A DNA stretch of 64,000 nucleotides from positions 682,001 to 746,000 of the forward strand of contig NZ_SJPX01000002.1 of assembly GCF_007860175.1 (NCBI RefSeq), given 5' to 3'. The stretch comes from Rubripirellula reticaptiva (GTDB lineage Bacteria; Planctomycetota; Planctomycetia; Pirellulales; Pirellulaceae). Positions 8,366-18,100 of the stretch are shown here, in pieces; position 1 is the stretch's first letter, and the number at the start of each line of letters is the position of its first letter. Under the pieces are notes generated by a model that was given only the letters and a program-made list of their open reading frames with translations, did not search any database and was not told the DNA's origin. The translations under genes were made by a program, and so were the position numbers.

Positions 8366-8707
8366 GGCTGGCGTGAAGCCAGCGAGGATTCGGGAACCGG
8401 CATGCACACCGCATCGCAACGTTCCTATCGAGCAACGTTTCCTATCGATGCGACGCGGCTCGTCTGAGCCTTCGCTCCTTCTTCATTGCGCAGAACAAAT
8501 TGCGTCGCCACGGGGCCTCTAAGTCCTGATATTTTTGCTGCTGCGTTCAGCGAACTTGCGAGAACGATCGCGCAAAATTCCCCCGCGTTCTTTTTCTCTG
8601 CATTCTGGCGTTTCTCTGCGGCGGATTACGATCTTGCTGGCAACCATTGAATCAGAGAGAGCCATTGGCACTCTGTTTCGATCACCATTGCACCCAGAGT
8701 TTCCCAC
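8366..8707. other. Intergenic stretch with hairpin at its left end
   Basis: A perfect 6-bp stem GCTGGC (8367-8372) / GCCAGC (8378-8383) with a GTGAA loop follows the stop of the 7274 gene by one base. It could end transcription, although no T-run follows. Further right, a CAACGTT-CCTATCGA sequence occurs twice in near-tandem (about 8418-8455). No reading frame here looks coding. The right end should hold the promoter of the CotH-like gene. Confidence 0.5.
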
Positions 8708-10654
8708 ATGTTTCAGCGGTCATTCTCCACTCGGACAAAGATCTTCGCGAGTCTTGTTCCTTTGTGTTTTGCACTGCTTTTGACTGTTGGAGCTCAGCCA
8801 CCGGAGTTTGGCCCGCCAGGATTTGGGCCGCCGGGATTTGGGCCAGGAGGCCCCGGGGGACCGCCGGGAGGGCCTGACCGTGAACTGCTGGAGCAATTCG
8901 ATGCTGACAAAAATGGCTGGCTTCAAGTCGACGAACGAAAACAAGCACTCGCGTACTTGAATGAAAACCCTGCGCCGCAGCGAGGTTTCGGCGGACCCGG
9001 CGGAGGGCCTGGTAGCGGACGGGGCGGAAAAGGTTTTGCCCCACCCGATGGTGATCGACCAGCGCGTGACGGCGAGGGACCTAACAACCCCGACCGCGGT
9101 AGATTTGGTGGGCCAGGTCGCGGAGGCCCAGGTGGCGGAGGCCCAGGTGGCGGTGGACCTCCGGGAATGGGACGTGGTCGCCCCGAAGCAACCGAAGGCA
9201 TGAAGGTCGAAAAATCGTCTGTCAAACCTTTGCAAGCCGACCTCTATGACACCAGCGTCCTACGAACCATCTTCATCGACTTCGACAATCCCGAATGGGA
9301 GAAAGAACTCGAAGCCTTTCACGGCAGCGATATCGATGTCGCTGCAACTCTGACCGTTGACGGCAATACGTACCCTAACGTCGGAATTCACTTCCGGGGT
9401 GCGTCGTCCTACGGCATGGTCCCCGCGGGATACAAACGGTCACTCAATGTCTCGATGGACATGGCGGACAAGGACCAACGTTTGCTCGGATACAAGACGC
9501 TGAACTTGCTTAACGGGTCAAGCGACGAGTCGATGATGAGCAGCGTTTTGTATTCGCACATCGCTAGCCAGTATATGCCGGTCATGAAAGCGAACTTTGT
9601 TCGTGTCGTCATCAATGGCGAGAACTGGGGCGTCTACTCAAACGTGCAACAGTTCAACAAAGAATTCTTGAAAGAGAACTACCAGTCCGACGAAGGGGCA
9701 AGATGGAAAGTCAGCGGCTCACCTCGTGGCGGTGGTGGAATGGACTATCGCGGTGAAGATCCCGACAAGTATGGGCATCCCTACGAACAAAAGTCAGGCG
9801 GAAAGAAGGCGACGGCTAAAATGATCGAATTCTGTCGCGTGCTGGATCAAACACCGCCCGACGCATTGCCTGCGGCACTCGAACCGATTGCCGATGTCGA
9901 CGAGTTGCTGTGGTTCTTGGCACTCGACAACGCACTGATAAACTCCGATGGATATTGGGTCCGCGCCAGCGACTTCAACATCTTCTTGGACGAAAACGAC
10001 AAGTTTCACTTCATCGCCCACGATATGAACGAGGCGTTTCGTGGTGCAGGTGGTGGCCCGGGCGGTCCCGGTGGACCTGGTGGCCCAGGCGGAGGTTTTC
10101 GCGGTGGTCCAGATGGACGCGGTGAACCAGGTAGTCGTGGGCTCGGCGAAAGACGGCCTGATGAACGACGACCTGGCGATCGAGGTCGTGAAGATCGAGG
10201 TCGTGAAGAACGAGGACGTGAAGAACGAGGACGTGAAGAACGAGGACGTGAAAACTTCGGCGATCGTGCTCGCAGCATCGCCGCTTCCTCGCCATTGGAA
10301 CTCGATCCACTGATCGGACTCGACGACGCCAGCAAACCGCTTCGCAGCAAATTGCTAGCTGTGCCTGCGTACCGTGAAAAGTATCTTGCAAACATTCGCA
10401 AGATTGCCGAAACATCACTCGACTGGAACAACATTGGACCGTTCATCGAATCCCAGACCGCGCTCATTGACGAAGCGATCAAGACTGAAACGCGAAAGCT
10501 CGGTACCTATGAAGCGTTTGTCGCGGCAACCCGACCTAAGACCGACGAAGCCCCTGCCGAACATACCCAGCAATTTCGTGGCGGTCACGGCAGCATGAAC
10601 TTGAAGGAATTTGCCGATGGACGTCGTAAATTTTTGCTAGAGAAAACAAAATGA
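8708..10654 (+). CDS. CotH-like protein kinase, secreted, with EF-hand
   Basis: A 648-residue protein. A signal peptide at residues 1-30 is followed by a Gly/Pro-rich stretch with GPPGFGPP repeats, then an EF-hand-like loop (DADKNGWLQVDE, about residues 62-73) and a second Gly/Arg-rich linker. Residues about 180-450 form the CotH domain (VGIHFRGASSYG, KRSLNVSMD, LLNGSSDESMM, ALDNALINSDGYW, FIAHDMNEAF). CotH proteins are atypical kinases known from Bacillus spore coats. The C-terminal third holds five 15-bp repeats coding GREER units (10181-10255) and a helical tail. It overlaps the VTC gene by four bases (ATGA), so the CotH, VTC and DUF4956 genes form one unit. Confidence 0.85.
   Translation: MFQRSFSTRTKIFASLVPLCFALLLTVGAQPPEFGPPGFGPPGFGPGGPGGPPGGPDRELLEQFDADKNGWLQVDERKQALAYLNENPAPQRGFGGPGGGPGSGRGGKGFAPPDGDRPARDGEGPNNPDRGRFGGPGRGGPGGGGPGGGGPPGMGRGRPEATEGMKVEKSSVKPLQADLYDTSVLRTIFIDFDNPEWEKELEAFHGSDIDVAATLTVDGNTYPNVGIHFRGASSYGMVPAGYKRSLNVSMDMADKDQRLLGYKTLNLLNGSSDESMMSSVLYSHIASQYMPVMKANFVRVVINGENWGVYSNVQQFNKEFLKENYQSDEGARWKVSGSPRGGGGMDYRGEDPDKYGHPYEQKSGGKKATAKMIEFCRVLDQTPPDALPAALEPIADVDELLWFLALDNALINSDGYWVRASDFNIFLDENDKFHFIAHDMNEAFRGAGGGPGGPGGPGGPGGGFRGGPDGRGEPGSRGLGERRPDERRPGDRGREDRGREERGREERGREERGRENFGDRARSIAASSPLELDPLIGLDDASKPLRSKLLAVPAYREKYLANIRKIAETSLDWNNIGPFIESQTALIDEAIKTETRKLGTYEAFVAATRPKTDEAPAEHTQQFRGGHGSMNLKEFADGRRKFLLEKTK
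10181..10255 (+). repeat. Five 15-bp tandem repeats inside the CotH-like gene
   Basis: Units of the form CGAGGWCGTGAAGAW repeat five times in frame (10181, 10196, 10211, 10226, 10241), coding RGRE(E/D) units. The three central copies differ by at most one base, so the array is recent and probably variable in length between strains. Confidence 0.9.
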
Positions 10655-11427
10655 CGGACAACCAAATCCACGACAAACGCATCGAGTTGAAATACGTGCT
10701 TGATGCCAAACTCTCGCTTGAGGTTCGCCAATGGGCACGCGAACACCTTGGCGTCGATGGACACTGTAACGACGCACTTGGTGACAGCTACGACGTCAAC
10801 ACGCTGTATCTGGACACCGCCGAGTTGGACATTTTCCATCGATCAAGCGATTTTGGCAAAGCGAAACATCGCATCCGTCGCTACGGCGACGATTCAACGC
10901 TATGGGTCGAAACCAAACGTAAGAAAGCCAACGTGGTCAAGAAAAATCGAACGGCAACTAGCGAACAAGAAGTGGAATCTCGACTAACCGATTTGTCGGA
11001 CCAAACCGCTTGGTGCGGCGATTGGTTTTCGGATCGGGTCGTCCAACGTCAACTGCAACCCACCGTTCAAGTTCACTACCGCCGTTTCGCACGCACGTCC
11101 ATACTTGGTGGCGAAAGCCTGCGATTGACGATCGACAGCCAACTGCAAGCCAGTCCAATTGACGGCTGGAATGTCGCATCGACTTCGGACGTAGCGAATC
11201 ATGCGAAACGAATGGCAATCACCAGCGACGAGATTTTAGAATTGAAATTTCACAACCAGATGCCGCACCTCTTCAAAGAGTTGCTGCGGACTTTTGCGAT
11301 TCCCGCGACCGGCTTTTCGAAATATCGAACGGCAGTTGCAAACATCCCGCGTCTTCGATTCGTCATCACGGATGTTCACGCGGGAATCCTATCCCAGGCC
11401 ATGGTCGAGGAAACGGCGGATGCCTGA
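10651..11427 (+). CDS. VTC-domain polyphosphate polymerase
   Basis: A 258-residue VTC-family protein. It starts with RIELKYVLD, the conserved entry strand with its basic and acidic residues. Then come YDVNTLYLDT, HRIRRYGD, LWVETKRKK (catalytic-tunnel basic residues), the YRRFAR strand, LRLTIDSQL and LELKFH, all matching the tunnel-fold polyphosphate polymerase domain of yeast Vtc4. The C-terminal FSKYRTA is also typical. It would make polyphosphate from ATP; being soluble, it may act at the membrane with the DUF4956 protein encoded next. It overlaps its neighbours on both sides (4 bp with CotH, 8 bp with DUF4956). Confidence 0.87.
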   Translation: MTDNQIHDKRIELKYVLDAKLSLEVRQWAREHLGVDGHCNDALGDSYDVNTLYLDTAELDIFHRSSDFGKAKHRIRRYGDDSTLWVETKRKKANVVKKNRTATSEQEVESRLTDLSDQTAWCGDWFSDRVVQRQLQPTVQVHYRRFARTSILGGESLRLTIDSQLQASPIDGWNVASTSDVANHAKRMAITSDEILELKFHNQMPHLFKELLRTFAIPATGFSKYRTAVANIPRLRFVITDVHAGILSQAMVEETADA

Positions 11428-12106
11428 ATGGCTCAATAGCTTGCCCACGGATGTTGACCCCGCGATTTCGACGCTCGTGATTCGCTTGGTCGCCGCCTGG
11501 GCTTGCGGATGGATCATCGCGATGATCGGTCGCGGAAATCGTCCTCCGGGAACTCGCGATACGCTCTCGCTGACGCTGATCCTGATGAGCATCCTGATTG
11601 CGATGGCAACTCAAATCATCGGCGACAATATCGCTCGTGCGTTTAGTCTGGTTGGTGCTCTCTCGATCGTCCGATTTCGCACGGCCGTGCCCGAAACTCG
11701 CGACGTCGCTTTCGTTCTTGCCGCGGTTGTTGTCGGCATGGCAGTTGGCGCAGGCCAATACTGGGTATCCGGCATTGGCTTGATCACGGTCTCCCTGGCA
11801 ACTCGGCTCTTCGGCGTTTTCAATCCCAGTATCGACAAGACCAATACCGAAAAATTGGCGAGCAAGAAAAACACCTGGCGGCTAAATCTCAGAGTCGGTT
11901 TGCACACCGTTGGCGGCTGGGAAGCAGAACTAGATCGGATGACTGAATCCTACGTACTGATCAGTGCCGAAACGGCCCGCCGCGGTGGATCCTTAGAACT
12001 TGTCTATCATTGCCAACCGCACGAAGACTTCGACGCCAGCAAACTGATCGCTTCGCTCAACGCAGTTCCCAACGTCGAATCAGCGTCGGCAAAAAGCCTC
12101 TCGTGA
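11420..12106 (+). CDS. DUF4956 integral membrane protein
   Basis: A 228-residue protein. The ATG at 11420 is preferred: it overlaps the VTC gene by 8 bases and begins MPEWLNSLP, while the longer upstream frame is only VTC sequence read out of frame. Four hydrophobic helices span about residues 17-130. They include the well conserved GALSIVRFRTAVPETRDVAFVLAA segment (abbreviated core ALSIVRFR), the signature of DUF4956. The C-terminal about 90 residues form a cytoplasmic domain. DUF4956 genes are commonly found next to VTC and CotH genes in bacteria, so a role in polyphosphate synthesis or transport is a reasonable guess but unproven. Confidence 0.85.
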   Translation: MPEWLNSLPTDVDPAISTLVIRLVAAWACGWIIAMIGRGNRPPGTRDTLSLTLILMSILIAMATQIIGDNIARAFSLVGALSIVRFRTAVPETRDVAFVLAAVVVGMAVGAGQYWVSGIGLITVSLATRLFGVFNPSIDKTNTEKLASKKNTWRLNLRVGLHTVGGWEAELDRMTESYVLISAETARRGGSLELVYHCQPHEDFDASKLIASLNAVPNVESASAKSLS

Positions 12107-12121
12107 TTGAAAGCCGCGACG

Positions 12122-12577
12122 CTATTGCACTGCATTAAAGGCGTTTTGAAAATCAAATGCTTCCGGCCCTGGATCATGTCGTCCCATCAACTTTGTACCG
12201 ATTTCATAGCACTTACTGGTGATACGTCGGGCTCGGACGACATGAAGCTGGACCCAGAAGGTCGGCAGAATCAATCGCAATTGTTCTTCGGGAAAAACTT
12301 GAAAGGGAACCAAGATTCCAGCGCCGATTCGCGAAAAGTCTCGCGTGTAAACCACGACCGGATCGGTCGATCGTTTACAGAACGGCAGTGTTCGTTCGAA
12401 CCACATTAGTCCGTATGTGCGAATTCGCAGTCGCCGGTTGTTGCGAGCATCTTCGGCATAGGCCGTAATCTCACCACGCTCCTCGAAAAAGTCGGTCCAC
12501 TCGACTGGCAACTCAATGTCGCAGTCCGTTGACTGGATCAACTCGCCAAATTGCGTTGGATAATCGATTTCCAACAT
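12122..12577 (-). CDS. PilZ-domain protein, probable c-di-GMP receptor
   Basis: A 151-residue protein. Residues about 45-140 look like PilZ: NNRRLRIRTYG provides the arginine-rich approach, YTRDFSRIGAGILV matches the D/N-x-S-xx-G motif, and a beta-barrel pattern follows. The first PilZ motif (RxxxR) is only approximate, so binding is probable rather than certain. The ATG at 12577 lies 40 bases inside the HD-GYP gene but is preceded at ideal distance by GGAGGT, which supports this start. An in-frame TTG at 12541 would give a TTGA junction instead. Pairing with an HD-GYP phosphodiesterase suggests both respond to the same second messenger. Confidence 0.78.
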   Translation of the reverse strand: MLEIDYPTQFGELIQSTDCDIELPVEWTDFFEERGEITAYAEDARNNRRLRIRTYGLMWFERTLPFCKRSTDPVVVYTRDFSRIGAGILVPFQVFPEEQLRLILPTFWVQLHVVRARRITSKCYEIGTKLMGRHDPGPEAFDFQNAFNAVQ

Positions 12578-13494
12578 GCAAGTACCTCCGAATCAAAGTG
12601 GGTGCCGCTATCTCGCTGCAGCAGCGCAATTGCTTTGCTACGCGTCATTGGTGTTCGGTACGGACGCTGACTGGTAAGCGCTTCAAAGACGTCGACCACA
12701 GCACATATTTTCGCCCACGGGTGAATGTCATCGGATACGCATCCGACGGGATACCCCTTGCCATCGAGTCGTTCGTGGTGCTGATAGGCCATCATCAACT
12801 GACCTTCATTCAGGTCATCACGATGTGCCAGCTTTTTAAATCCCAATGTCGGATGCAAACGAATTATCCGAAATTCATCATCATTCAATTTGCCAGGTTT
12901 GCACAAGATGTGCTCACCAATTTCCAGCTTGCCCAAATCGTGAAGAAGTCCGCCGGTTGTGATTTTCTCGACGTCCTCTTTTGAATAGCCAAGTTCATTG
13001 GCTAGCAACCCAGAATAGAACGCAACGTTTGCCGAGTGGGTGAATGTCGCGTAATCGTGGTGAAGCACTTGGAACAAGTCGCTAACGGTAAACTCATCTT
13101 GAGTGATAAGTTCTGTGGCCAGAGAACCAAGTTTTTCAGCCGCGTTAACGGTCTCGGTCACATCGTCTCTTTTAAAAGCCGATTCCAGAACATCACGCAC
13201 TACTTCGTTCAGTGCGCCAACTCGAGCAGTCAGCGGGAAGGCATCAGGCCCCGAAGTCGTCGCTACTTTGCGTAAATATGATTGGTAAACCGAACGCGAA
13301 GCTTTGTTAATGAACAACCGCGTCACGCCACGGTGCTTTAGCCTCGATAAGTCATCCAAGGTCAGCGGATAGTCGGCGGCACGGTACAACTTGCAATGCT
13401 CTGATTCCGTTTCCTGTCGGAACAGATCCAACCCCACTACCTCAGTCGGCAGCAGTGTAGAAACACTGATCGGGATTAAGTCGGTGACGAACAT
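12538..13494 (-). CDS. HD-GYP domain cyclic-di-GMP phosphodiesterase
   Basis: A 318-residue protein. The N-terminal half (about 1-130) is an uncharacterised domain seen with HD-GYP proteins (DLSRLKHRGVTRLFI). The C-terminal half is HD-GYP: HSANVAFYS, GLLHDLGKLEIG (HD metal motif), LHPTLGFK, HHERLDGKGYP (GYP motif) and DVFEALTSQRPYR. All expected metal ligands appear present, so hydrolysis of c-di-GMP is likely. The ATG at 13494 is the best start. The frame stays open a further 103 codons upstream, but that extension looks non-coding (Arg/Val-rich, no recognisable domain). Its 3' end overlaps the PilZ gene. Confidence 0.88.
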   Translation of the reverse strand: MFVTDLIPISVSTLLPTEVVGLDLFRQETESEHCKLYRAADYPLTLDDLSRLKHRGVTRLFINKASRSVYQSYLRKVATTSGPDAFPLTARVGALNEVVRDVLESAFKRDDVTETVNAAEKLGSLATELITQDEFTVSDLFQVLHHDYATFTHSANVAFYSGLLANELGYSKEDVEKITTGGLLHDLGKLEIGEHILCKPGKLNDDEFRIIRLHPTLGFKKLAHRDDLNEGQLMMAYQHHERLDGKGYPVGCVSDDIHPWAKICAVVDVFEALTSQRPYRTPMTRSKAIALLQRDSGTHFDSEVLACWKSIIQRNLAS

Positions 13495-13940
13495 TTCGCG
13501 GTACTGTCTTGCTGTCGTGTGAGGGGGCACGGTCGGGTATCCAATAGAAGCTAGGACGCAGTTGGTGACGCGTCTGGTCGCTAAATCTAGATTCCCCCCC
13601 CTCCGTAGGATTCCAGGTCTGCTAACCTGAATGGTCCGAATAACCCGAACTGCGGCCCCCACCTTTGTCGATTTGACTCGCAACAGAGTTGGTAAGGGCA
13701 CCGTCAGATCAAAGTCTGGTGGAAACAGCGTGCTCGGACGCATTTCCGGCCGGGTTACCACGGCGACGCGGATGGAAACAGCCGATTTGCCAGCGAGCAT
13801 CACCCGCAGCGAAAGAAGGGGACGAGTCTCCCACGTTCGAAAGACTCACCGGGCGATTTGACAAGCCACAGAAATTGCGGATCGCGAACGGCTTACGGGG
13901 TCACAAAGAATCTCGTAGGCAATTGCAGACGAGGCTGGAC
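13495..13940. other. Non-coding stretch between epimerase and HD-GYP genes
   Basis: The 446 bases include an inverted repeat GAGTCT (13824-13829) / AGACTC (13842-13847) with a 12-base loop, a run of eight C near 13597, and an imperfect CAGGT...ACCTG repeat near 13612-13630. I tried the region as a c-di-GMP (GEMM) riboswitch for the HD-GYP gene and could not align its conserved parts. The hairpin may end the epimerase transcript on the minus strand. Confidence 0.4.
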
Positions 13941-14999
13941 CTACGCCTTAGCAGCGAATTTAGCTTCTTCTGACGCAATCATTTGCGCCAGAATATCTTT
14001 TAGCGACACACGGATGTCCCATTCGGGATAGTCTCGTTTTAGCTTGCGTAGGTCACTGATGTAGCAGATGTGATCGCCTTTGCGGTTGTCATCACCGAGC
14101 TTAAAGTCGATTTTGTAACCGCCAATTTCTTCGATTAACGCAATACATTCCAAAACGCTGGCCGCATTGTCGCGTCCACCACCAATGTTGTAGACCTCAC
14201 CTGGTCGCGGATTTTTGGCGAATGCTTCGAACGCCTTAACGACGTCGCTACATTCGATCTGGTCGCGAACCTGCTTGCCCTTATAGCCGAAGATGGTGTA
14301 CGGCTTGCCGGCGACGGCAACGTGAACCAGATAACTAAGAAAACCGTGCAGTTCGACACCGCTATGGCTGGCACCGGTCAAGCAACCGCCGCGGAAAACG
14401 CCAGTCTTTAATCCAAAGTACTTACCATACTCTTGTGCCAGCACGTCAGCAGCAGTCTTCGACGCGCCAAACAACGAGTGCATGGTTTGGTCGATTCGGC
14501 ACGATTCATCGATGCCATGAAAGTCCTTTTTATCGGCATATTCCCACCGGGTTTCTAACTCCGACAGAGGCAACTCGTTCGGTGCATCGCCATAGACCTT
14601 GTTCGTACTCATATGGCAAAACGCCGCTTCGGGCGCAAACTGCCGAGTGGCTTCCAACAAGTTCAGGGTCCCGTTTGCGTTGACCTCGAAATCAAGAAAC
14701 GGAATATCGGCCGCTTTGTCATGCGACGGTTGGGCGGCACAGTGGATGATTAGGTCCGGCTTTTCGTTCTTGAACAGATCAAGGATCCCATCTCGGTCGC
14801 GAATGTCCAGCGACACTGTGCGGAAATTGTTCGTTTCAGCTTCCAACCGCGACTGGTTCCATCGCGTGCTGCCGTCCGGACCAAAGAATGTCGCCCGCAT
14901 GTCATTGTCGATCCCAATGACTTCGTCGCCTAATGCGTCCCAGTGACGAACCGCGGCAGACCCAATCAAACCACTCGAACCGGTCACTATCACGCGCAT
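13941..14999 (-). CDS. NAD-dependent sugar epimerase, CDP-paratose 2-epimerase-like
   Basis: A 352-residue short-chain dehydrogenase of the extended type. VTGSSGLIGSAAVRHW gives the GxxGxxG nucleotide-binding loop, IDNDMR the ribose-binding acidic residue, and IHCAAQPSHDKA the NAD site; HMSTNKVYGD gives the catalytic Ser/Thr. The usual YxxxK is FGASK at residues 177-181, with Phe in place of Tyr, a variant I recall from members of this epimerase group. GGGRDNAASVLE and the C-terminus fit CDP-paratose/tyvelose epimerases. It likely supplies a sugar nucleotide for surface polysaccharide. It stands alone. Confidence 0.8.
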   Translation of the reverse strand: MRVIVTGSSGLIGSAAVRHWDALGDEVIGIDNDMRATFFGPDGSTRWNQSRLEAETNNFRTVSLDIRDRDGILDLFKNEKPDLIIHCAAQPSHDKAADIPFLDFEVNANGTLNLLEATRQFAPEAAFCHMSTNKVYGDAPNELPLSELETRWEYADKKDFHGIDESCRIDQTMHSLFGASKTAADVLAQEYGKYFGLKTGVFRGGCLTGASHSGVELHGFLSYLVHVAVAGKPYTIFGYKGKQVRDQIECSDVVKAFEAFAKNPRPGEVYNIGGGRDNAASVLECIALIEEIGGYKIDFKLGDDNRKGDHICYISDLRKLKRDYPEWDIRVSLKDILAQMIASEEAKFAAKA

Positions 15000-15147
15000 G
15001 GATCAGACTCTTTCAACAATATAAAAAGCGGAGGACGTTTCCCCTGAGAGTGTAATTGAGGCTCGGGAATCTTAAAGACGCTTTCATGCTGAAACCTGGT
15101 AACGCATGATTTCAGACCTCCCCAGGTGATTCATGTTGCCAAATTGG

Positions 15148-18100
15148 CTATTTTGGCTGAAATTCTACCGGCAGATCAAATTGATTCTCGGCTGCTTGAC
15201 GCGTCGTCACTAAGATTTCTTGCTTTCCCGGGTTCGCTGGATCGTCGGCCACAACCCAAATCAAAGCCTGCTTCGGATCATCGGGGCCGGTTGCCGTTTT
15301 GTCCGGATTGGCCCCCACAACCAGGTCCGTCAGTACCGTCCGCAACGAAAGGTCCGTCTTCGCAAAGCCGCGGATTTGCTGGTTCTGGGTGATCCCCATT
15401 TTCTGTAGATCCCCGCCAATGATCCGAACCGGCGGCAGCGTTGACCCTTCGGGTAGAGTGCGTACAAACTCGGCAACGATCACGTCGATTGCAAATTCTA
15501 GCGATTCTTGGTCAAACGATACCGACATCTTTCGGTCCAACATTTCTGCAACCGTCAATGGCTTTGCTGATGCCATTTTGGTTGTAGCAGCGGCCGCAGA
15601 TGCGGTTGTGTTGGCTGCCAACAGAGTCGCCAGACTCACCTGCGACACCGCGCTGGCGGGCAAGTAGGTGTTGGCAACGATTACGTTGTCAGAAATACCA
15701 TAACGAAATTGACCCGAGACGAATCGCATCATCGTCGGTAACCGCGACGCCAGAAGTCGCCAAGATGGATCCGGCGACGCATCAATGACAAACTGATCAG
15801 CCCATTTCGGCCAAGCATCAATCGCGTCCTTGATGTCACGCATCAGCGAGGCTTCGCTAATTCCGCCATTGGGCGTAACACGCAGCTCGCCAAAGACCAA
15901 CCCGTCATCGGCATCGGCCGTGATCAGCATCGCAGACAGGTTTGGAATCAACACTGACCGCAGCGACGGAACCAACTCGGGAACCGATGAATTCAAAATC
16001 GATCGTCCATCGGCAAACAAGAAGTTAGGCGTCACCAGTGCAACCAAGTCGGCCTCATCGCTAGTTCCATTCCACAGCGTTCGCAGTGATCGAGCGAGTG
16101 GAATCGATTCACCTTCGATCGATGCCACTTCACTGATCCGGTCCAGCGGCCCAACGGCGTAACGGGAAATCATTCCACTTTCAATCTCGCTCGCCAGCAA
16201 AAAGAACGCATCCGCATCCATGGCATCGCTCGCATAAACGGTGTCCCCCTCACGTGTCTTCGATGCTCCGACTTGCCATCGATCGGTGAGCTCGCCGAGC
16301 GGTTGGGGCTGCACCAATTCGATCGCGAGCGACCACTCGGGATGGCCGTCTTTTCCGGGGAACAGACCGACCGAACAGCGACTGATCCAATCCACCGGAA
16401 CCTTGGATCGAAGCACCACCGCGTCAATCAATTCCGTCACTTCTGGCGAGAGAGCATCGAGGATGGGCTTGCCAGTCTGTGACGAAAGGATCGACGCCAA
16501 GCGAGCCGACACGATCGCGGCCGGACCGGGCGGTAGCAATCCCAGCGGAGCCGGTGCTTGGCCTGCTGGGAAAGGCGGTGCGTACAGCAACCCATCGTCG
16601 TCAACCACTTGATAGGCGACATCGTCAGCCCGTGAGTTGGTCGCAGCTTGACCGATTGCGGGTGATTTTGTTTTAGGACTTTGACCCGCCAAATCCGAAG
16701 CTGAAGGTTTCGTTGCCGTAGGGATCGTCTGATTGGAAACCGCTGGAATCACCGCCGGAATGGGTGGCCGTTGCTTTCGCTTTGCGACCGGCTGCGTCGG
16801 ATCGGTGACCAGCAAGGCGATGAACAATGCCAAAACCACCACGGAAAGTGCCGTCAATACAATCGGAGCTCGATTCGTTTTCTTGCGTCGTCGCCGGAGT
16901 GTCCGGGAAGTCGACGTGTCAGCGGGTGCTGGTGGGGCATCCGAAGCGTCCGCTGCCACTGCGCCGGTTGACGAAGTCCCCACTTGATCCGCGCTGCCGA
17001 CCTTAGCCTCATCAACTGACTGATTGCTTGACGACGATTCGTTGCTCGGCAAGTCCGATAGCGTCTCGGGCGAAGCAGCAGCGACCTGCGCCGATTCGGT
17101 TGCAGGCTCGTCTGCGACTGGCGATGGCGTCGTCTTTGGCGCCGCAGGTTTCTTGGGGCGAATGATCGAAGACGCCACCACCGGCGATCTCGAGTCCTTT
17201 GTCTTCGTTGCCGGCTGCTTTACCTGCGGCGACGAATTTGTTGTAGCTGCCTTTACAGGAGCTATCTTTGTGGCTGCTGACTTTTTCGAAGTCGTTTTTC
17301 GCGATTCGGGTTGGGCAGGCGTCGCAGCGTTCGACGTTTTGACTGGCATGGCTTCGGCGGGCTTCTCTTCAACCGCAGCAATCGATTCAGTTTCGATCGA
17401 TTCAGTTTCCAACGATGGCAAGATCGCTCGCAGCGCCGCCGACAACTGATCAACACTGAGGAAGCGTGACGCCGGATCTTTCGCCAATGCGTAGGCCAAG
17501 ACACGGTAAATCGGATCCCCCGTTTCACCCTTGGCGAGCGCTTCGGTCAATTCTGGCGGCGTTTCGGTCTGATGTTGCCGCAGGGTTTCAGCCACTGAAT
17601 CCGCTTGAAATGGAAATCGCCCTGACGCAATTCGAAACAACAGGCAGCCGAGACTGTAGATGTCGCTTGCTCCGGTGCAAGCAGATGCCTCGGGCGACGT
17701 CGCCGCTAACTCGGGAGCGATATACAGCGACACGTCCACAGCCGTGTCCAACCACTGAGTGGTGGTGTCGCCCAACCCAGTCACAGGCGGTCCGGCCGGA
17801 TCTCGCAACAAAATCGGATTGCCATCGATACCGATCCAAACTCGGTCTGCTCGCACACCGCCATGAATCAATTGCTGGGCATGCATCGCTGACAGAGCAT
17901 CCGATAAGACGATTCCATACTCGCACGCACGTCGCGGATTCCCCTCGCTGGCTTGCTTGGATTGGGCTTGCTTGGATTTAGCTTGCTTGGATTTAGCTTG
18001 CTTGGATTTAGCTCGTTCCGGCAACTGATCGGCCAGCAGTCCGCCGGGGTGAGCGACAACGCCGACAGAAAGTGCACTGAAGACGCCCAGATATTCTCCG

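Noticed and set aside
8923-9235. Minus-strand open frames rich in Pro opposite the CotH-like gene
   Set aside because: Product of the Gly-rich coding strand read in reverse.
13495-13803. Upstream 103-codon extension of the HD-GYP frame
   Set aside because: Starts inside non-coding sequence with an R/V-rich composition; ATG at 13494 starts the conserved part. Not fully excluded.
13495-13940. Possible c-di-GMP (GEMM) riboswitch before the HD-GYP gene
   Set aside because: Could not place the conserved GEMM stems and tetraloop receptor; only unrelated inverted repeats are present.
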